A DNA stretch of 64,000 bases from Beroe ovata. Its lineage: Eukaryota > Ctenophora > Nuda > Beroida > Beroidae. The DNA lies in assembly GCA_946803715.1 (NCBI GenBank), contig CAMPET010000107.1, positions 1-64,000 on the forward strand. The letters run 5' to 3'. Position numbers and translations under genes: made by a program. The notes beneath the pieces were generated by a model. The model was not told the origin of the DNA and searched no databases. It saw nothing but the letters and a program-made list of their open reading frames with translations. Shown one piece after another: positions 1 to 10,852 of this stretch; within the stretch, counting starts at the first letter, position 1; each line of letters begins with the position of its first letter.

Positions 1-508
1 GTTCGAATGTGAGACAACATTAGTGCCGAGTCCATCATTGCCGCACCGTTATCAACTGAGGGTGGTGTCAACTGAGAGTGGTGTCAAGAGCAGTAGTGTC
101 ATAGTGGTGTTAAAAAGTGGTGTGTTAAAGTTGTGTCAAAAGCGTTTTCATGCTCAGTGGTGTCAAGATCATTGGTAGCAACAGTTTCACTTACAGTGGG
201 TTACAGTCTACTGACGGACCCAATGGGTATTGAGTCAATGCCCATATTATACCTATTGTTATGCGATCGTGATTAAAGTGAATGTTTGGAGCATACAATA
301 TTCTCTTAATCACATTTTCAGGTGATGTTTCCCGTATCAAATGAACATCACCCGTATCGAACACCACTGTTCCAATGAAGCTTATAATAGATACCAATAT
401 TGGTATTTCAATTTCCACCATGAGTGGAAACGAATTGGGGCTAAATTTTAACCTATAATATTCGAGAAAAACTAAAATTCAAGATCTTCTTGACTCACTT
501 TTTGTATC
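1..508 (-). pseudogene. partial copy of the adenylate-kinase-like exon 3 / intron 2 / end of exon 2
   Basis: This stretch repeats 29157-29760 almost base for base, with fewer minisatellite units. On the minus strand positions 1-55 are the beginning of a coding exon (Asp-Asn-Gly-Ala-Ala-Met-Met-Asp-Ser, against Asp-Asn-Gly-Thr-Gly-Met-Met at 29 kb), preceded by the same CTCTCAG acceptor. Positions 501-508 are the last bases of the P-loop exon. Similarity stops at a single N at 509, in mid exon. The copy also runs off the left edge, so it may belong to a paralogous gene, to a segmental duplication or to a misplaced haplotype contig. No full coding exon is present here. Confidence 0.75.
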
Positions 509-509
509 N

Positions 510-556
510 AGGTGGGAGTGAGGTGCAGGTGGGAGTGAGGTTCAGGTGGGAGTGTG
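510..556. repeat. short tandem repeat, GGTGGGAGTGAGGT units
   Basis: About three imperfect units of AGGTGGGAGTG(AGG) follow directly after the N at 509. Nothing coding is seen in them. Confidence 0.6.
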
Positions 557-669
557 GGATGCAGTAAGTTTGCAGTTTTCGGATATACGTTTGATGTGTT
601 TGATGGAATACCAAGGGATGGAAATTGGAATACCTCGGTAGTTTCCATTTCTAACGCATTGTCCCCAGG

Positions 670-995
670 TCACATTGCACTGCCGGGAGGGGAGAGCTTA
701 GGTTCGTCTAACTTGCCGTTCAGAGGAGCTAAGGGCACCCTCTACGAGGGAGGTGTACGAACACCCGCACTCATTCGGATACCCCACTATACCACAGGTA
801 GTCCCACTATGTTGTAACGTTACCAAACTGTAACATACTCCGTAGTGTAGTTACTGTAACTCATGCTTGTCTGAACGCTCAGAGGACACGGAGTTGATGT
901 ACGATGGCTTGTTCCACGTCTCCGACTGGTATCCAACGATCGCCTCACTGTGTGGCGTGGATGTGTCGGACAACGCCCTCCCATTGGACGGCTAC
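670..995 (+). CDS. arylsulfatase fragment (two exons, partial)
   Basis: Two exons can be read in phase: 670-797 and 883-about 995. The first encodes Leu-Pro-Phe-Arg-Gly-Ala-Lys-Gly-Thr-Leu-Tyr-Glu-Gly-Gly-Val-Arg, the typical sulfatase block seen in arylsulfatase B/I/J type enzymes as RGGKGTLWEGGVR. The second encodes a HVSDWYPTIASLCG block followed by PLDGY, matching the family's HVTDWYPT...LDG region. The splice joins phase 1 to phase 1 (ACA G | AG GAC). The exon runs into an N at 996 and no further sulfatase exon is seen on either side, so the N-terminal catalytic formylglycine motif (CxPxR) is absent from the window. Known role of the family: hydrolysis of sulfate esters on glycans in lysosome, ER or secreted. 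Either a gene broken by assembly joins or a pseudogene remnant. Confidence 0.75.
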
Positions 996-1583
996 NTACA
1001 TGGTACCTATACCTGTGTCCTGTATAATAGTATAATCATGTACATTCAAACCTAAATGCGTAGTTATATAGAACGAACCACATGTTTCAATACACTAATT
1101 ATTTCATTCAGAACACCGGTAGTACATACATTGGCTCTACGTTATATACCTATGTGACATTCAGCATGTATGTCCAAAAACTTTGTACATCGACGGGCAC
1201 AATGAATCAAGAAGCGCGACCTCGTTTGATTTTGATACTTTGGGTGTCACACTCTTTCTCAAGAGAAGTGAGAGATGCAATGATTGTGACATCATGTCTC
1301 ACGCCTCTTGTGGGCCTTCCAGGTCCAGGCTCGCTTTATATAATATGTCTCATGCCCTTATGTTATATGTATGATGGTGGGTATGCAAGCAAGTACAACT
1401 CCCATCAAGTCATAAAGACACTCATCATCTCTAATAGCTGTTCGTGATTTCTGTAGAAAACCCATAACCGCATAAAATATGAAACTTTCATAATTCCAGG
1501 AAAAATGCTCCGAGAAATCAATTAAACCGGGAATTGAGACATAAATCCATCGAATAGAACAGAGAGATGATGAGATTGCATAC
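996..1583. other. no recognisable gene
   Basis: Between the N at 996 and the last TBC1D-like exon there are short open frames on both strands but none resembles a protein family. No continuation of the sulfatase (+) or of the TBC1D-like gene (-) was found here. Confidence 0.5.
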
Positions 1584-4186
1584 CTGAATTGATGAATTCT
1601 TCCTCGAATTTGTAGTATTCATTCTTATCCTCAACTCCGTTTAGAAGACTTTTCACCGCCATTTTACTCAGCTCCTGAGACAAAATACGACCCAAAAAAT
1701 AAAGACTGGTCCTTCGCAAACTGTGAATCGGAAATTTGAAGATTTCGCGCTGACCGAAACACCACTTTCGGAATAAGTGAAATAAACAATACCTGAACAA
1801 GATGTAACGTCTCATCCAAATTGAAGAAGAAGAGAAATGTGTGTTTTTCAGTTCTGGTAAGGACCTTGAATCCTCCTGATATCTTCTCGATACCGACTAG
1901 CTCAGTCCACGGCACACAATGCTGGATAGTTTTACCTGGAAATTGTTTCCATGGTAACCATAGCTCAGAAAATATGTGACCCGTGAGGCCAAATCAAGAA
2001 TCGAAATTCAAATGTAGCTCATATTACTCACATAACCCGTGTATTCTTACGAAATTATTGAGCCGGTTAACCAGAAATTTGTAGGCCTTCCAGCAGAAGT
2101 ACTAGCACTTACGCAGCAAATATCATGAAATTTATTATGGATCTTCCGACCACTCACCGAGGAAGTATGAGTGGAATGCAAGATGGCGGAGTGACAGATA
2201 CAACCATCCTTGCTTCGGGAAGTTGCCTGCAAGGAGGCGCGGTTTAAAGTTGAAATATGTAAAACAGAAGCTTGATTCTCTGTAGGATCTTCATATTCTC
2301 TGACATAACAATATTCAGGGTGCCCTCAATGAAATGTCATGGTAGATACTGTAGCCTCGCAGAGCTTTCTGCGCTTCGTAAGAGCTGTATTCAAACTTGA
2401 TCTCTCAATGTAGGAACATAGTATTGTGATATTTCTTCCCGATATGCGTCTCACTAACCATGCCAGATGCTACATGAGTAGTAATTAACAAGTTTGTCCT
2501 CTTCCGACAGTGAGAATATCCTGTGAAACTTTTCAGCGTTCATCTGGAACTTCAGTACTGCTTTACTCGCTTCCTCTGTCAATGGGATGGGTATCTAGCA
2601 CTGTCTAGAAAACATCGTCCAGAAAAATTACCAAGTTTCTCCGATGATTCAATTTTACCTTGAGGCTGATTCTGAGCTATCAAACTTTCAATCTTTGCTC
2701 TTGCAAATTCAGCTGTATCCTGAGCATCTTCAATGGTTTCTGGAATCAAACAGAGATGTTAACATAACAAGATATTCATCAACCCTGATCACTAATCACT
2801 CGATAGATAAAGTTTAGTTCACCTTTCCTGCGACATACACCGTAAAAACAAGAGAAACAACCCAGACATATAGAATCCGGGATAGCGATGGGAAAACGAT
2901 GGGGCATAAACAGGTCAGTTCAAGAGACGCCAATAAAATTAGAGTGAAGACTTTGGGACAAACAGTGACATGAGCGTTCTTTTCAAGTTTCACCAGTTTA
3001 TTAAGAGTTAAACAATGCAAAGCAACATAGAACGAAACAAAAAACCGAGATGGAACAAGAAACATTTCTGTTACCACCACCACCATTCCCCAATTGACTT
3101 TGAATGTGACAATTGAATTAGTGTATGGTAATGGTCAATGCATCTTTACACAATAGGTAGCAACACTTGAGTGTAAAACAGGTGAGGCCAATGGTTTATG
3201 CACTATTATCATCATTATATATGAGGTAGTAAGCAATGAGCAATGCGGGTGAGACAAGTGAATATTGCACCAATGTACAATGCACCAATGCACAATGACA
3301 ATAACAGAGTTTAAGTAATAGGGCATTGATTAACTATTGATTCCATTTAAAGGTATTGTATGCAATACACACAATACACTGGTCCTATCTCTTCAGATTC
3401 TGCAAAAATGGGTCCAGTGGATATTGTGTAAATGCATAATAAGGTTACAATATATAGTATCTTACTGCTATTTCCATGTTTTTCATCCCCCCCCCTTTTT
3501 CATGAGGACACTGTAAATGTGTATCTTATTCTGAAGTACATCAGCTTTGTTGGACAGCTAGAATGTTATAATACTGAGAAGCTGACACGTTGACTCACCC
3601 AATACAGGAACAAGATTTCTGGTCAGCCAAATCCAATCAGCATTGATTTCCTCCCGAGTTTTGCCATGGGCAATACCTGTGTAATAGCACACATAGTGTC
3701 CACACTTAGAATATTTGTAATGAAGACATGAAAGGAAGAAAATGAAGAGTAACTAACAGTAACTTCCTTCATCAGAAACTGCAACACTCAACAGGATTCT
3801 GTACAGGAAAGGCTGAAATTAACAGTTTTATAATGCTCAAACTGTTGATAGATTCCTGTATAGATCCAATCAATCTTCTAACAAACCTTGCTATCCAAAA
3901 CATTATCAAGTGTTCCTAAAACTTTTGAAGTGATTCCACCAGTTTCACTCCTTCTTATTTGAAGAATGAAGTAAGGATTTATTTGTTCAGTTGACCTGTG
4001 AAGGTTTAACATAAAAGCTTGGCTGCAGACGCAGAAGAACTTCTGGAAGAGAAGAGGAGACATAAGATTATTTATGGATGAGAATTAGTTCGATTATTGT
4101 TGATCCTCATGAGGCTCTCAATTGATAACATTGAGTACTTGCCACAATGCATTAGAGAGTCCTAGTTCTTGAGGCTTTATCCACAT
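1584..4186 (-). CDS. TBC1D8/TBC1D9-like GRAM-domain protein, 5' part only
   Basis: Nine exons join in perfect phase: 4143-4186 (start ATG at 4186), 3887-3995, 3758-3812, 3599-3676, 2659-2739, 2459-2575, 2158-2226, 1793-1935, 1584-1674; about 262 residues. The order matches the N-terminus of TBC1D8/9: MWIKPQELGLSNALW, then NPYFILQ...GTLD.VLDS, then a region ending in KLVNYYSCSIW.G, then the GRAM domain (PKQGWLYLSLRHLAFHS, VPWTELVGIEK, FFFNLDETLHLV). Known family role: Rab-GAP-like proteins whose GRAM domains bind lipid. The second GRAM and the TBC domain are missing: nothing on the minus strand below 1584 continues the protein, and N bases at 996 and 509 suggest a contig join. The first intron appears to use a GC donor. 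Divergently arranged with the aquaporin at 6146. Confidence 0.85.
4141..4142 (-). other. GC-AG splice donor of TBC1D-like intron 1
   Basis: On the minus strand the exon ends TTGTG and the intron begins GCAAGT, the consensus of rare GC-AG introns. Only this border gives a phase match and the residue count expected from the family (NALW-S-TEQINPYFILQ). The nearby GT (CAA|GTACTC) would read into a stop. Confidence 0.6.
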
Positions 4187-6145
4187 TTCATTTCCAAAAA
4201 TGATATTTTCTTCTCATTCTTAGTCTTATAAATGAATAAAAGTGTTGATATCAGCTTGAATAAGTCATGGATACATGAATACACTTATGCATACATGAAT
4301 ATACTAGTGCGCAAGGTGATTTTAACTATAAAATTCTACCACAAACAACTATCACCTGGTTTATACTAGATTCGCAAGATATCTGCCTACTTGTACAGAA
4401 TGAGTAAGAGAAATTTGCCCTGCCAATGCTTACAATTACTGGATTTGAAAATATGCCCAGATTGAAGTATTATGGCAGGATAATGTACTCAATTATTCAT
4501 TGATCGAGGTGATCCTGAAAGCAAGAGGTGAATGAAGCTGAAATGAAACAATGACTGGAACGAATCACTTGAAATTTGCCTGCAATTTGGACTGTTCCAA
4601 ATTTATCCATGTCCATTCACAGCGATTTGAAATCAGCAAATGGATAAATTTTGAATGACGATACGTTGAGTCGCGCGCCGCGCGCAAAGTTACTTTCTAT
4701 TTTGATACTCAATAAAGGATTTAATCTGTCAAGTTTTATCCCATTTTTTAAAGTTAATATCGAACATGTATAATAGCAAAGATATAAATAAATTTGAATG
4801 ATTTTAGCATGACGCCACGACGCGCCGCGCAACTTGAGGTCTCGCTGCGATTCTTCAACCCAAATACCAATCCAGCATTTTCCGCACTGGATAAATCGAT
4901 TCATCCATAATATGTAAAAGATGACATGCGTCGTGCAGTTGAATACTGAGTGTAGCAGCTGAGTGTAGCAGCTACAGCTCTGAGCCCAGGCCCAGCTGCT
5001 GTGTAGACCGTTACAGTGCAGCACTGCAGCTGTGATCTGATGAAGTGTAACACTTCACAGCACTCAGCAGATGGGCCTGGGCTGTAGCTGCTAGTGCTAC
5101 ACTGCACTTGTCAGCAGTTTGGCAGTTGGCTTGACGGCTTGTTGGTAGGTACTCAACTAGAACTAAATCATACTCGTTCATTCATGTGGACAACCAAGCA
5201 GTACAACAAACTAGTAGACATGAAAACCTAACATAATTTCACTTTACAGGAAAAAATCAAGTAAATTTGCTGCATCATATCCCGGTTTGAGCTTCCTCCT
5301 AATATTGGGGCGCTAAATCATATTACCACAACGGTAAGATTAACAAAATGACATACCGATATTCATTCTCACACATCCCTGGTATTTGATGCTTAATGTG
5401 AATCGTACTTAATCTAATCACAGAATAACAGGGATTTTTTGCTCACTGACTGATTCGCCAATGTAACGCAATCCCAATAAGCCAATAGGTAGATGCCCAA
5501 TCACTGTCCAAAGAAATATATAAGCACAGCTGCCCTGGTCATGAAAATGGACACTTCAGTCTAGTAATTTGCGAAGTAAGTTTTGCTCGATTCTCAATGA
5601 ATAGGTAGGCACCTAATTTCCTATCGTACCTATAGACATTTGAAAAAACCGAATTCAAATCATTTCATAAGAAAATAAGTACCTACCTACTTCTGAAAAA
5701 CTAGTAAGGAACTGTAATACTACTAAGTAATCTAATCAATGGAGATACCTATTTACTTGTGGGTCGAGAAAATTAGATTTTAATAAAATCGAGTAATCTC
5801 TTTCAATCTGAAAGAAAAGTCGTTCCCTTAAATTTCACATCTCGCCGATTTTTACTACACTCTCATTTACCACTCTCTAGCCATGTGTCTCGAAATAACT
5901 CAATTCGATTACAACGATTATAGCAGAAAAGTAAGATAGTTTTATGTTGATAGCATTGAGAAGCGATCTGCAGAATACTTGTTCAGAATTTTCCATGCCA
6001 GATATGTCTAAAACGAATTTTCTTCATCTTGACCCAACTCTTCTTAATCATCACTTATAGTCTAACAACGACGTAGGTACTATTACTCAAACTTCTGTCT
6101 TCAACATAAAACATTGATTCTTCCAAGGTATTCATATTGATCGCT
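4187..6145. other. intergenic region between divergent TBC1D-like and aquaporin genes
   Basis: No gene is recognised. It must contain the 5' untranslated parts and promoters of both divergent genes. It holds two CG-rich bursts (about 4673-4685 and 4812-4832) and a long imperfect hairpin (4953-5108). Confidence 0.5.
4953..5108. repeat. long imperfect inverted repeat (hairpin / MITE-like)
   Basis: The left arm (about 4962-5008, AGTGTAGCAGCTACAGC...CCCAGGCCCA) is the reverse complement, with small indels, of the right arm (about 5055-5108, TGGGCCTGGGCTGTAGCTGCT...GCTACACT). The loop is about 45 bp. No clear target duplication was found. Confidence 0.65.
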
Positions 6146-7421
6146 ATGACCAGTGCCATGAAAACCCTGTGTAACTTCTTTGACAAAGAATTTCTTGCCG
6201 AATTGATCTCGACATGCATTTTGATCGTAAGTCAATACTTCAACTGTGATATTCTATTGTTTCGATGCATATATAGCGTCATTTCCGAGATGTGTTCGAT
6301 AGAGATTCCATATAGACTCCATTTCAGATGCTAGGGGACGGTTCTGTGGCACAATGGGTGCTTCTGAACCAAGGAAACGCCCGTGAACCGTTTCTCTTGG
6401 TGAACTTTGGGTACGGAGCCGCTGTTGCATTCGGTTGTTACGTGGCAGCAGGGATATCGGGAGCTCACATGAACCCAGCAGTTTCCCTCTCACTGGCGGT
6501 CGTGGGGAAGTTCCCATGGAAACGAGTACCTAAGTACGTGGTGGCACAGCTCATCGGGGCGTTCGTCGGGGCCTTCCTCGTTTTCCTGGTGTACATTGGT
6601 GAGTCACACTCATGCCACAGTTACAGTCATGTCACAATAATCTATATTTATCCCACTCAGTAGTGCAATGCAGGCATAATGAACTCATTATGCCCCCCAC
6701 AGATCGGCTGAGTGATTTGTCGGGAGATGAGAAGGGGATATTCGCAACCTATCCGAACGCAGATACATCCACAGGAGGCAGAGTCATCGATCAGGTAGAC
6801 TACTATAAGAATAATTGTAAATGAGAGCGGTGATCATATTGAAATTGTAGATGGGGTACTGGGGTAGTGAACTTACACAATCGTCAGATTGTGGGGACAG
6901 CTATACTCCTCCTCCTGATCTGTGCTCTGACAGACTCCAACAACTCCGCCCCGCCACCCGGTATGACCCCTCTCTGTGTGGGCGGAGTCGTGTTTGCTAT
7001 TGGGGCCTCATTCGGGACCAACTGTGGCTACCCCATCAATCCAGCCCGGGACTTCGCTCCTCGTCTAGCTTCCCTTATCCTTGGGTACAAGGATACTTTC
7101 AGGTATCATGAGTTATGAGATTGAAAAATACTGTATCATTTCATTATGATTTTGCTGGAACTATATTTAACACATGCTTCCTCTCCCCCCAGTGCGTTCA
7201 ACCACTATTTCTGGATTCCCATCCTATGCCCCATGGTAGGAGGAGTGCTGGGCACGTGCATCTACACATTCGGTTTGGAGACCACAATCCACTGCGTTCC
7301 TCCCACAAGGCGTGAGAGTGAGCGCCAAAATGCCAGAAAAACTAGCCACGTGTTCACTAATGAGGTGATGGATGAGATAGCGGCTGCCCCCGACGCCGCC
7401 ACTGCGGAGATGGAAGCGTGA
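6146..7421 (+). CDS. aquaglyceroporin (aquaporin 3/7/9/10 type), complete
   Basis: Five exons: 6146-6226, 6328-6598, 6703-6794, 6888-7102, 7193-7421; introns of 90-104 bp, all GT-AG, 295 residues. Start chosen at the ATG of MTSAMKTL. Family: membrane channel passing water plus glycerol and other small solutes. Two NPA boxes are visible, GAHMNPAVSL (Asn at about residue 76) and GYPINPARDFAPR (Asn at about 199). The Asp right after the second NPAR is the classic mark of glycerol-permeable members, as is the extended loop GIFATYPNADTS.GGRVIDQIVGTA. The C-terminal tail is acidic and Ala-rich (EIAAAPDAATAEMEA) and probably cytosolic. All conserved parts are present and in phase, so the gene looks functional. 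Confidence 0.95.
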
Positions 7422-8478
7422 GGAAATGCGTTTCACGCGCTAACACCTAGGCCGGTGGCATTTACTAGGAAGACTGAGGTGGCATTTAACTAGGAAGAGT
7501 GGTTCATCATGTGGTGCTTGTTCTAGAACATCACATTGAAATAGTTCATTGGACATGACCGGCCATTGTGTGATGGTTAGATTCGATTATTTCGAATTGC
7601 TAGGTTTTAGAAGATGCCCGTCATCTTGACCCGGCCGATGTGTTAGGAAACTGGATCATCCAGTTAATCGGGAATATCAACCTAACTTAATAATGATCCA
7701 ATTAGAATCCAGGGCGACATTCCAACTAGGCGAGAAATTTCGCTCAAATCTTACGCTATGATTCACGATTTAATTCTTATATTCTCCCATTTTCGGCAAT
7801 AAACTGATCACGTATTGCACGATCGAACTAGACTGTTTATTCTCTAAACGAATTGATATGTGCATGATGATTTGAATATATTCATATTTCAAAACTTACC
7901 AAATTGATTGAGGATATCTCTGAGAGCTGGAAACTACTTGAAAAACCCAAGTGCTCCGTCAACTGCATGATCGTTTCAAATAGAGTCATATATTGCTAGG
8001 AGAGATGATAAGTTATTAATCTAGTATTCACACTATCTATGAATCATTCCGAAAAAAATCGAAACTTGGATTTGACATGCATATTTTTAATTCAAATTCG
8101 GAGACGATTGGATAATGGATCCATATCACAAGATTATTCAAGGTAAACTTACATTAATCAAACAAATTAAATCAAAACGTTAAGAAAAATTAATAAAACT
8201 GCTCCAAAAATGTATTGAAACAATTAGTAAACAAAAATCAAATAAAAATTCAATCCATCCGTGATAAAAATCGAATTTTATAAATCCTTGAAAAGGATCG
8301 TCGCATCAATTTATCATTAAACTCATTAAATTACATTATCCCACGAAATGAAAAATCTTAACATGATCTCTGACCCCAGCGAGGACACCGCAGCAATTTT
8401 GTACCACAGGAATCTTGTCAAATCACGAAAAAAACCACACCACCATTCTATTTTATTCGTATTACAATATATTCCGTA
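7422..8478. other. intergenic, convergent 3' regions
   Basis: AT-rich and without coding signal. It contains the 3' untranslated regions of the aquaporin (+) and of the 7TM gene (-). Nothing else is recognised. Confidence 0.5.
7798..7803 (+). other. AATAAA polyadenylation signal candidate for the aquaporin
   Basis: A perfect AATAAA lies about 377 bp after the stop codon on the coding strand, a plausible end for the 3' untranslated region. Confidence 0.4.
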
Positions 8479-10852
8479 CTATTGATAACTGATTGCTCTA
8501 TTGGAATTGTTACTCCGTTTAAACGTACCGATAAATCGGTTCCTAAAGAGCCGGAAGAAAACTTGTTTTAGTTCCACATCAGGAGCGACAAGCAGCAGAC
8601 ATCCGAACAGCGAGTCTGCGAAACTGAGCAACATAACGCCCGCTAAAGAGTCTGTCTTGCATAACACCTGTGAAACAGTTATAGATTATGGTTTAGCGGA
8701 TATTTTCTTAGAATAAATAGGGAAATATAAACTTGATGAAATATTTTAAAGGATAACCATTTACAGATGGATTGAAACAAGCGCGCATAATTGGACGATA
8801 GATCAGCCATAATCTCAATATAAAAGACGTTTGAAACTCGTGCTTGAGCTCATGATCTTACCTCAATAAATGGAGGGAATAGGAGAATGTAATGACTCTT
8901 CAAAATCACGTATGACACAAGGAAAATCTTGATCGTGTGTTTGGACGATTTGGTGGACGAGAGGTGTGTCGATTTCGACGTGCATTGCTGTCGTTTCCTC
9001 CGTCGTCGGAGTTCTTGCGGAGTGTTCACTCGGACAATACGACCCGGAGAGTTGTGTAGGAACGATTGCTGTCTCATCAAGCTAACCGGACTGCGGGGAA
9101 GAATATTGGACTGTGAGGAGTGTATGAGATCGGCCGATCCGTTACTGCAGACACAACAGATATAATTTTGAGTAGAATGGACAATTTCAGGAGCTATTCT
9201 TTTCGCATACACTCACGGTATATCACTCTGGTCTGACGTGGAAGGGGGTGGCAATGTCACATTCGGGACGTGACTCTCCGTTTTTATAACGGACACGACC
9301 GGCCCAGCTGACTTTTTCTTCTGATCACGGCACAGCCGCTTGATCTGTGCCCGGAGGCAGTGTATCCTCAGCCAGAGAATTGGGATGATGAGGAATGCAA
9401 CTATGTATACCACGAGGAATACGTAGGATATCACCTGAACACAAACATGTGATAGGATGCTTCGGTTGAGAGAACTGGAAAAACAGAAATTAGAAAATAG
9501 AAATAACATAATTGAGAAATGAGATATCATTTAATTTGAATTGCAACGATGTACTTTGATCATGAGTCAAAAGTCAAAACAGCTAATTTGCATTTGGTTG
9601 ACTATAGCAATGCATCAGAACAGCAGTCATGTTATGCAATACCTGTGTTGAAAAGGAAGTCTTATCCACAGTACAGATAACTATGGGCTTGTATGTGCTT
9701 ACTGTGTGGAACTTGATAAGTCCTAGTGCAGAGCAAGCTATGACAGCTATACTTTTACACAGTAAGAACACGGTGAACATCAGAATCTGAGAGAGTGAGT
9801 AGTGTCAAGGGCAGGGTGGTGTCAAGGAAGGAGTGATGTTTAACCTAAACATGCGTCAAGGATAGAGTGAGGGTGATGTCAAGCATACACTGTATGCTTG
9901 ACACCATCATAAATTGGTGTCAGAACTAGAGTGGTGTCAAAGAGACGATCTTGGTGTCAATAATGAGTCAATAACTCACTCTAGGAGGGGTGATGATTCT
10001 CTTGTATTGCAGCGCATACACAATGTACACAAATCGTTCTATCGTGACACCTAGCTGAGACAGATTCACATGGTTTAAATTGGTGCTTATAGACAGGACA
10101 TAGATTACAGTTATTAACTATATAGCCCCTTTTGATCATTAGGATTCGAATTTGGGACTGGTGATACTGATGACTTCTTTGATCACACACATGCTGACAT
10201 GACATTTGGCGAAATACATGATGATGAAAATATGATGACAATTGACATACCACACAGAAGATGTTGCCGATGACCACCGCCATGACGGCTGATCCGACTA
10301 TGAGCGGGCACACTCTACTATGGAGGAGGTGGGAGGAGAAGGAGAAGAGTGTCATCACCATGGAGTAGATGATGTAGTAGACTGCTAGGAGTAGAACCAG
10401 GGACCGGGACTGAGATGAGGGGGAGGAGTGTTAGGGAGAGGGTGGAGATGAGGGGATGAGGGCTGGGACAAAAGTGAAAAAGGGTGTGGCTATGATCAAG
10501 AGTTAACGGGATTGAATTAGGGTTGTTTTGGGCCTGGAAATGAGAGAAGATTCAAGATCAGAGGTCAGATAGAGAGGTGATCAAATAGAGAGGTAATCAA
10601 CAAACTCGTTTCTTGAAGTTTATCTTGTAGAGAAGGGTAGCGAACACTATTGAATTGAGGAGGAGTACAGCCACAAACCAAGTCGCAACGAGAATCTTAT
10701 CCACTGAAAGCCGTCAGATATTATCATGAATGAATACCAAGAAAATACCGAATATGAGGACACTTCTTTTATTCTGAGTAATGCTTATCCTTATGTCAAT
10801 AAGCAAAAATGATAGCAAAAAATTACAAACCTCCGTAAGCTTGCAAACCCAT
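8479..10852 (-). CDS. divergent seven-transmembrane receptor, seven exons
   Basis: Exons 10831-10852 (tentative first exon, ATG at 10852, MGLQAYG), 10606-10703, 10251-10409, 9643-9786, 9217-9434, 8862-9144, 8479-8667 join in phase to about 370 residues. Hydrophobic segments in order: ILVATWFVAVLLLNSIVFATLLY (TM1), LVLLLAVYYIIYSMVMTLF (TM2), a segment starting at Cys in HSRVCPLIVG (TM3), VFLLCKSIAVIACSALGLI (TM4), VISYVFLVVYIVAFLIIPIL (TM5), IKIFLVSYVILKSHYILLF (TM6), LAGVMLLSFADSLFGCLLL (TM7). The third cytoplasmic loop is long, basic and Ser-rich. There is no DRY and no NPxxY, so it is a strongly diverged, lineage-specific 7TM protein, most like class A in layout. Ligand unknown. The very short first exon is the least certain part. 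Confidence 0.7.
9787..9965. repeat. TGGTGTCAA minisatellite next to a splice acceptor
   Basis: Imperfect units of (AG)GGTGGTGTCAAGG occur in the 7TM gene's intron. The array begins immediately beside the minus-strand acceptor (CTCTCTCAG) of the exon starting at 9786. It belongs to the same sequence family as 29212-29370, 28325-28440 and 52655-52867. Confidence 0.65.

Noticed and set aside
1082-1447. 121-codon open frame near the sulfatase
   Set aside because: Does not resemble a sulfatase C-terminus or any family. It is probably chance.
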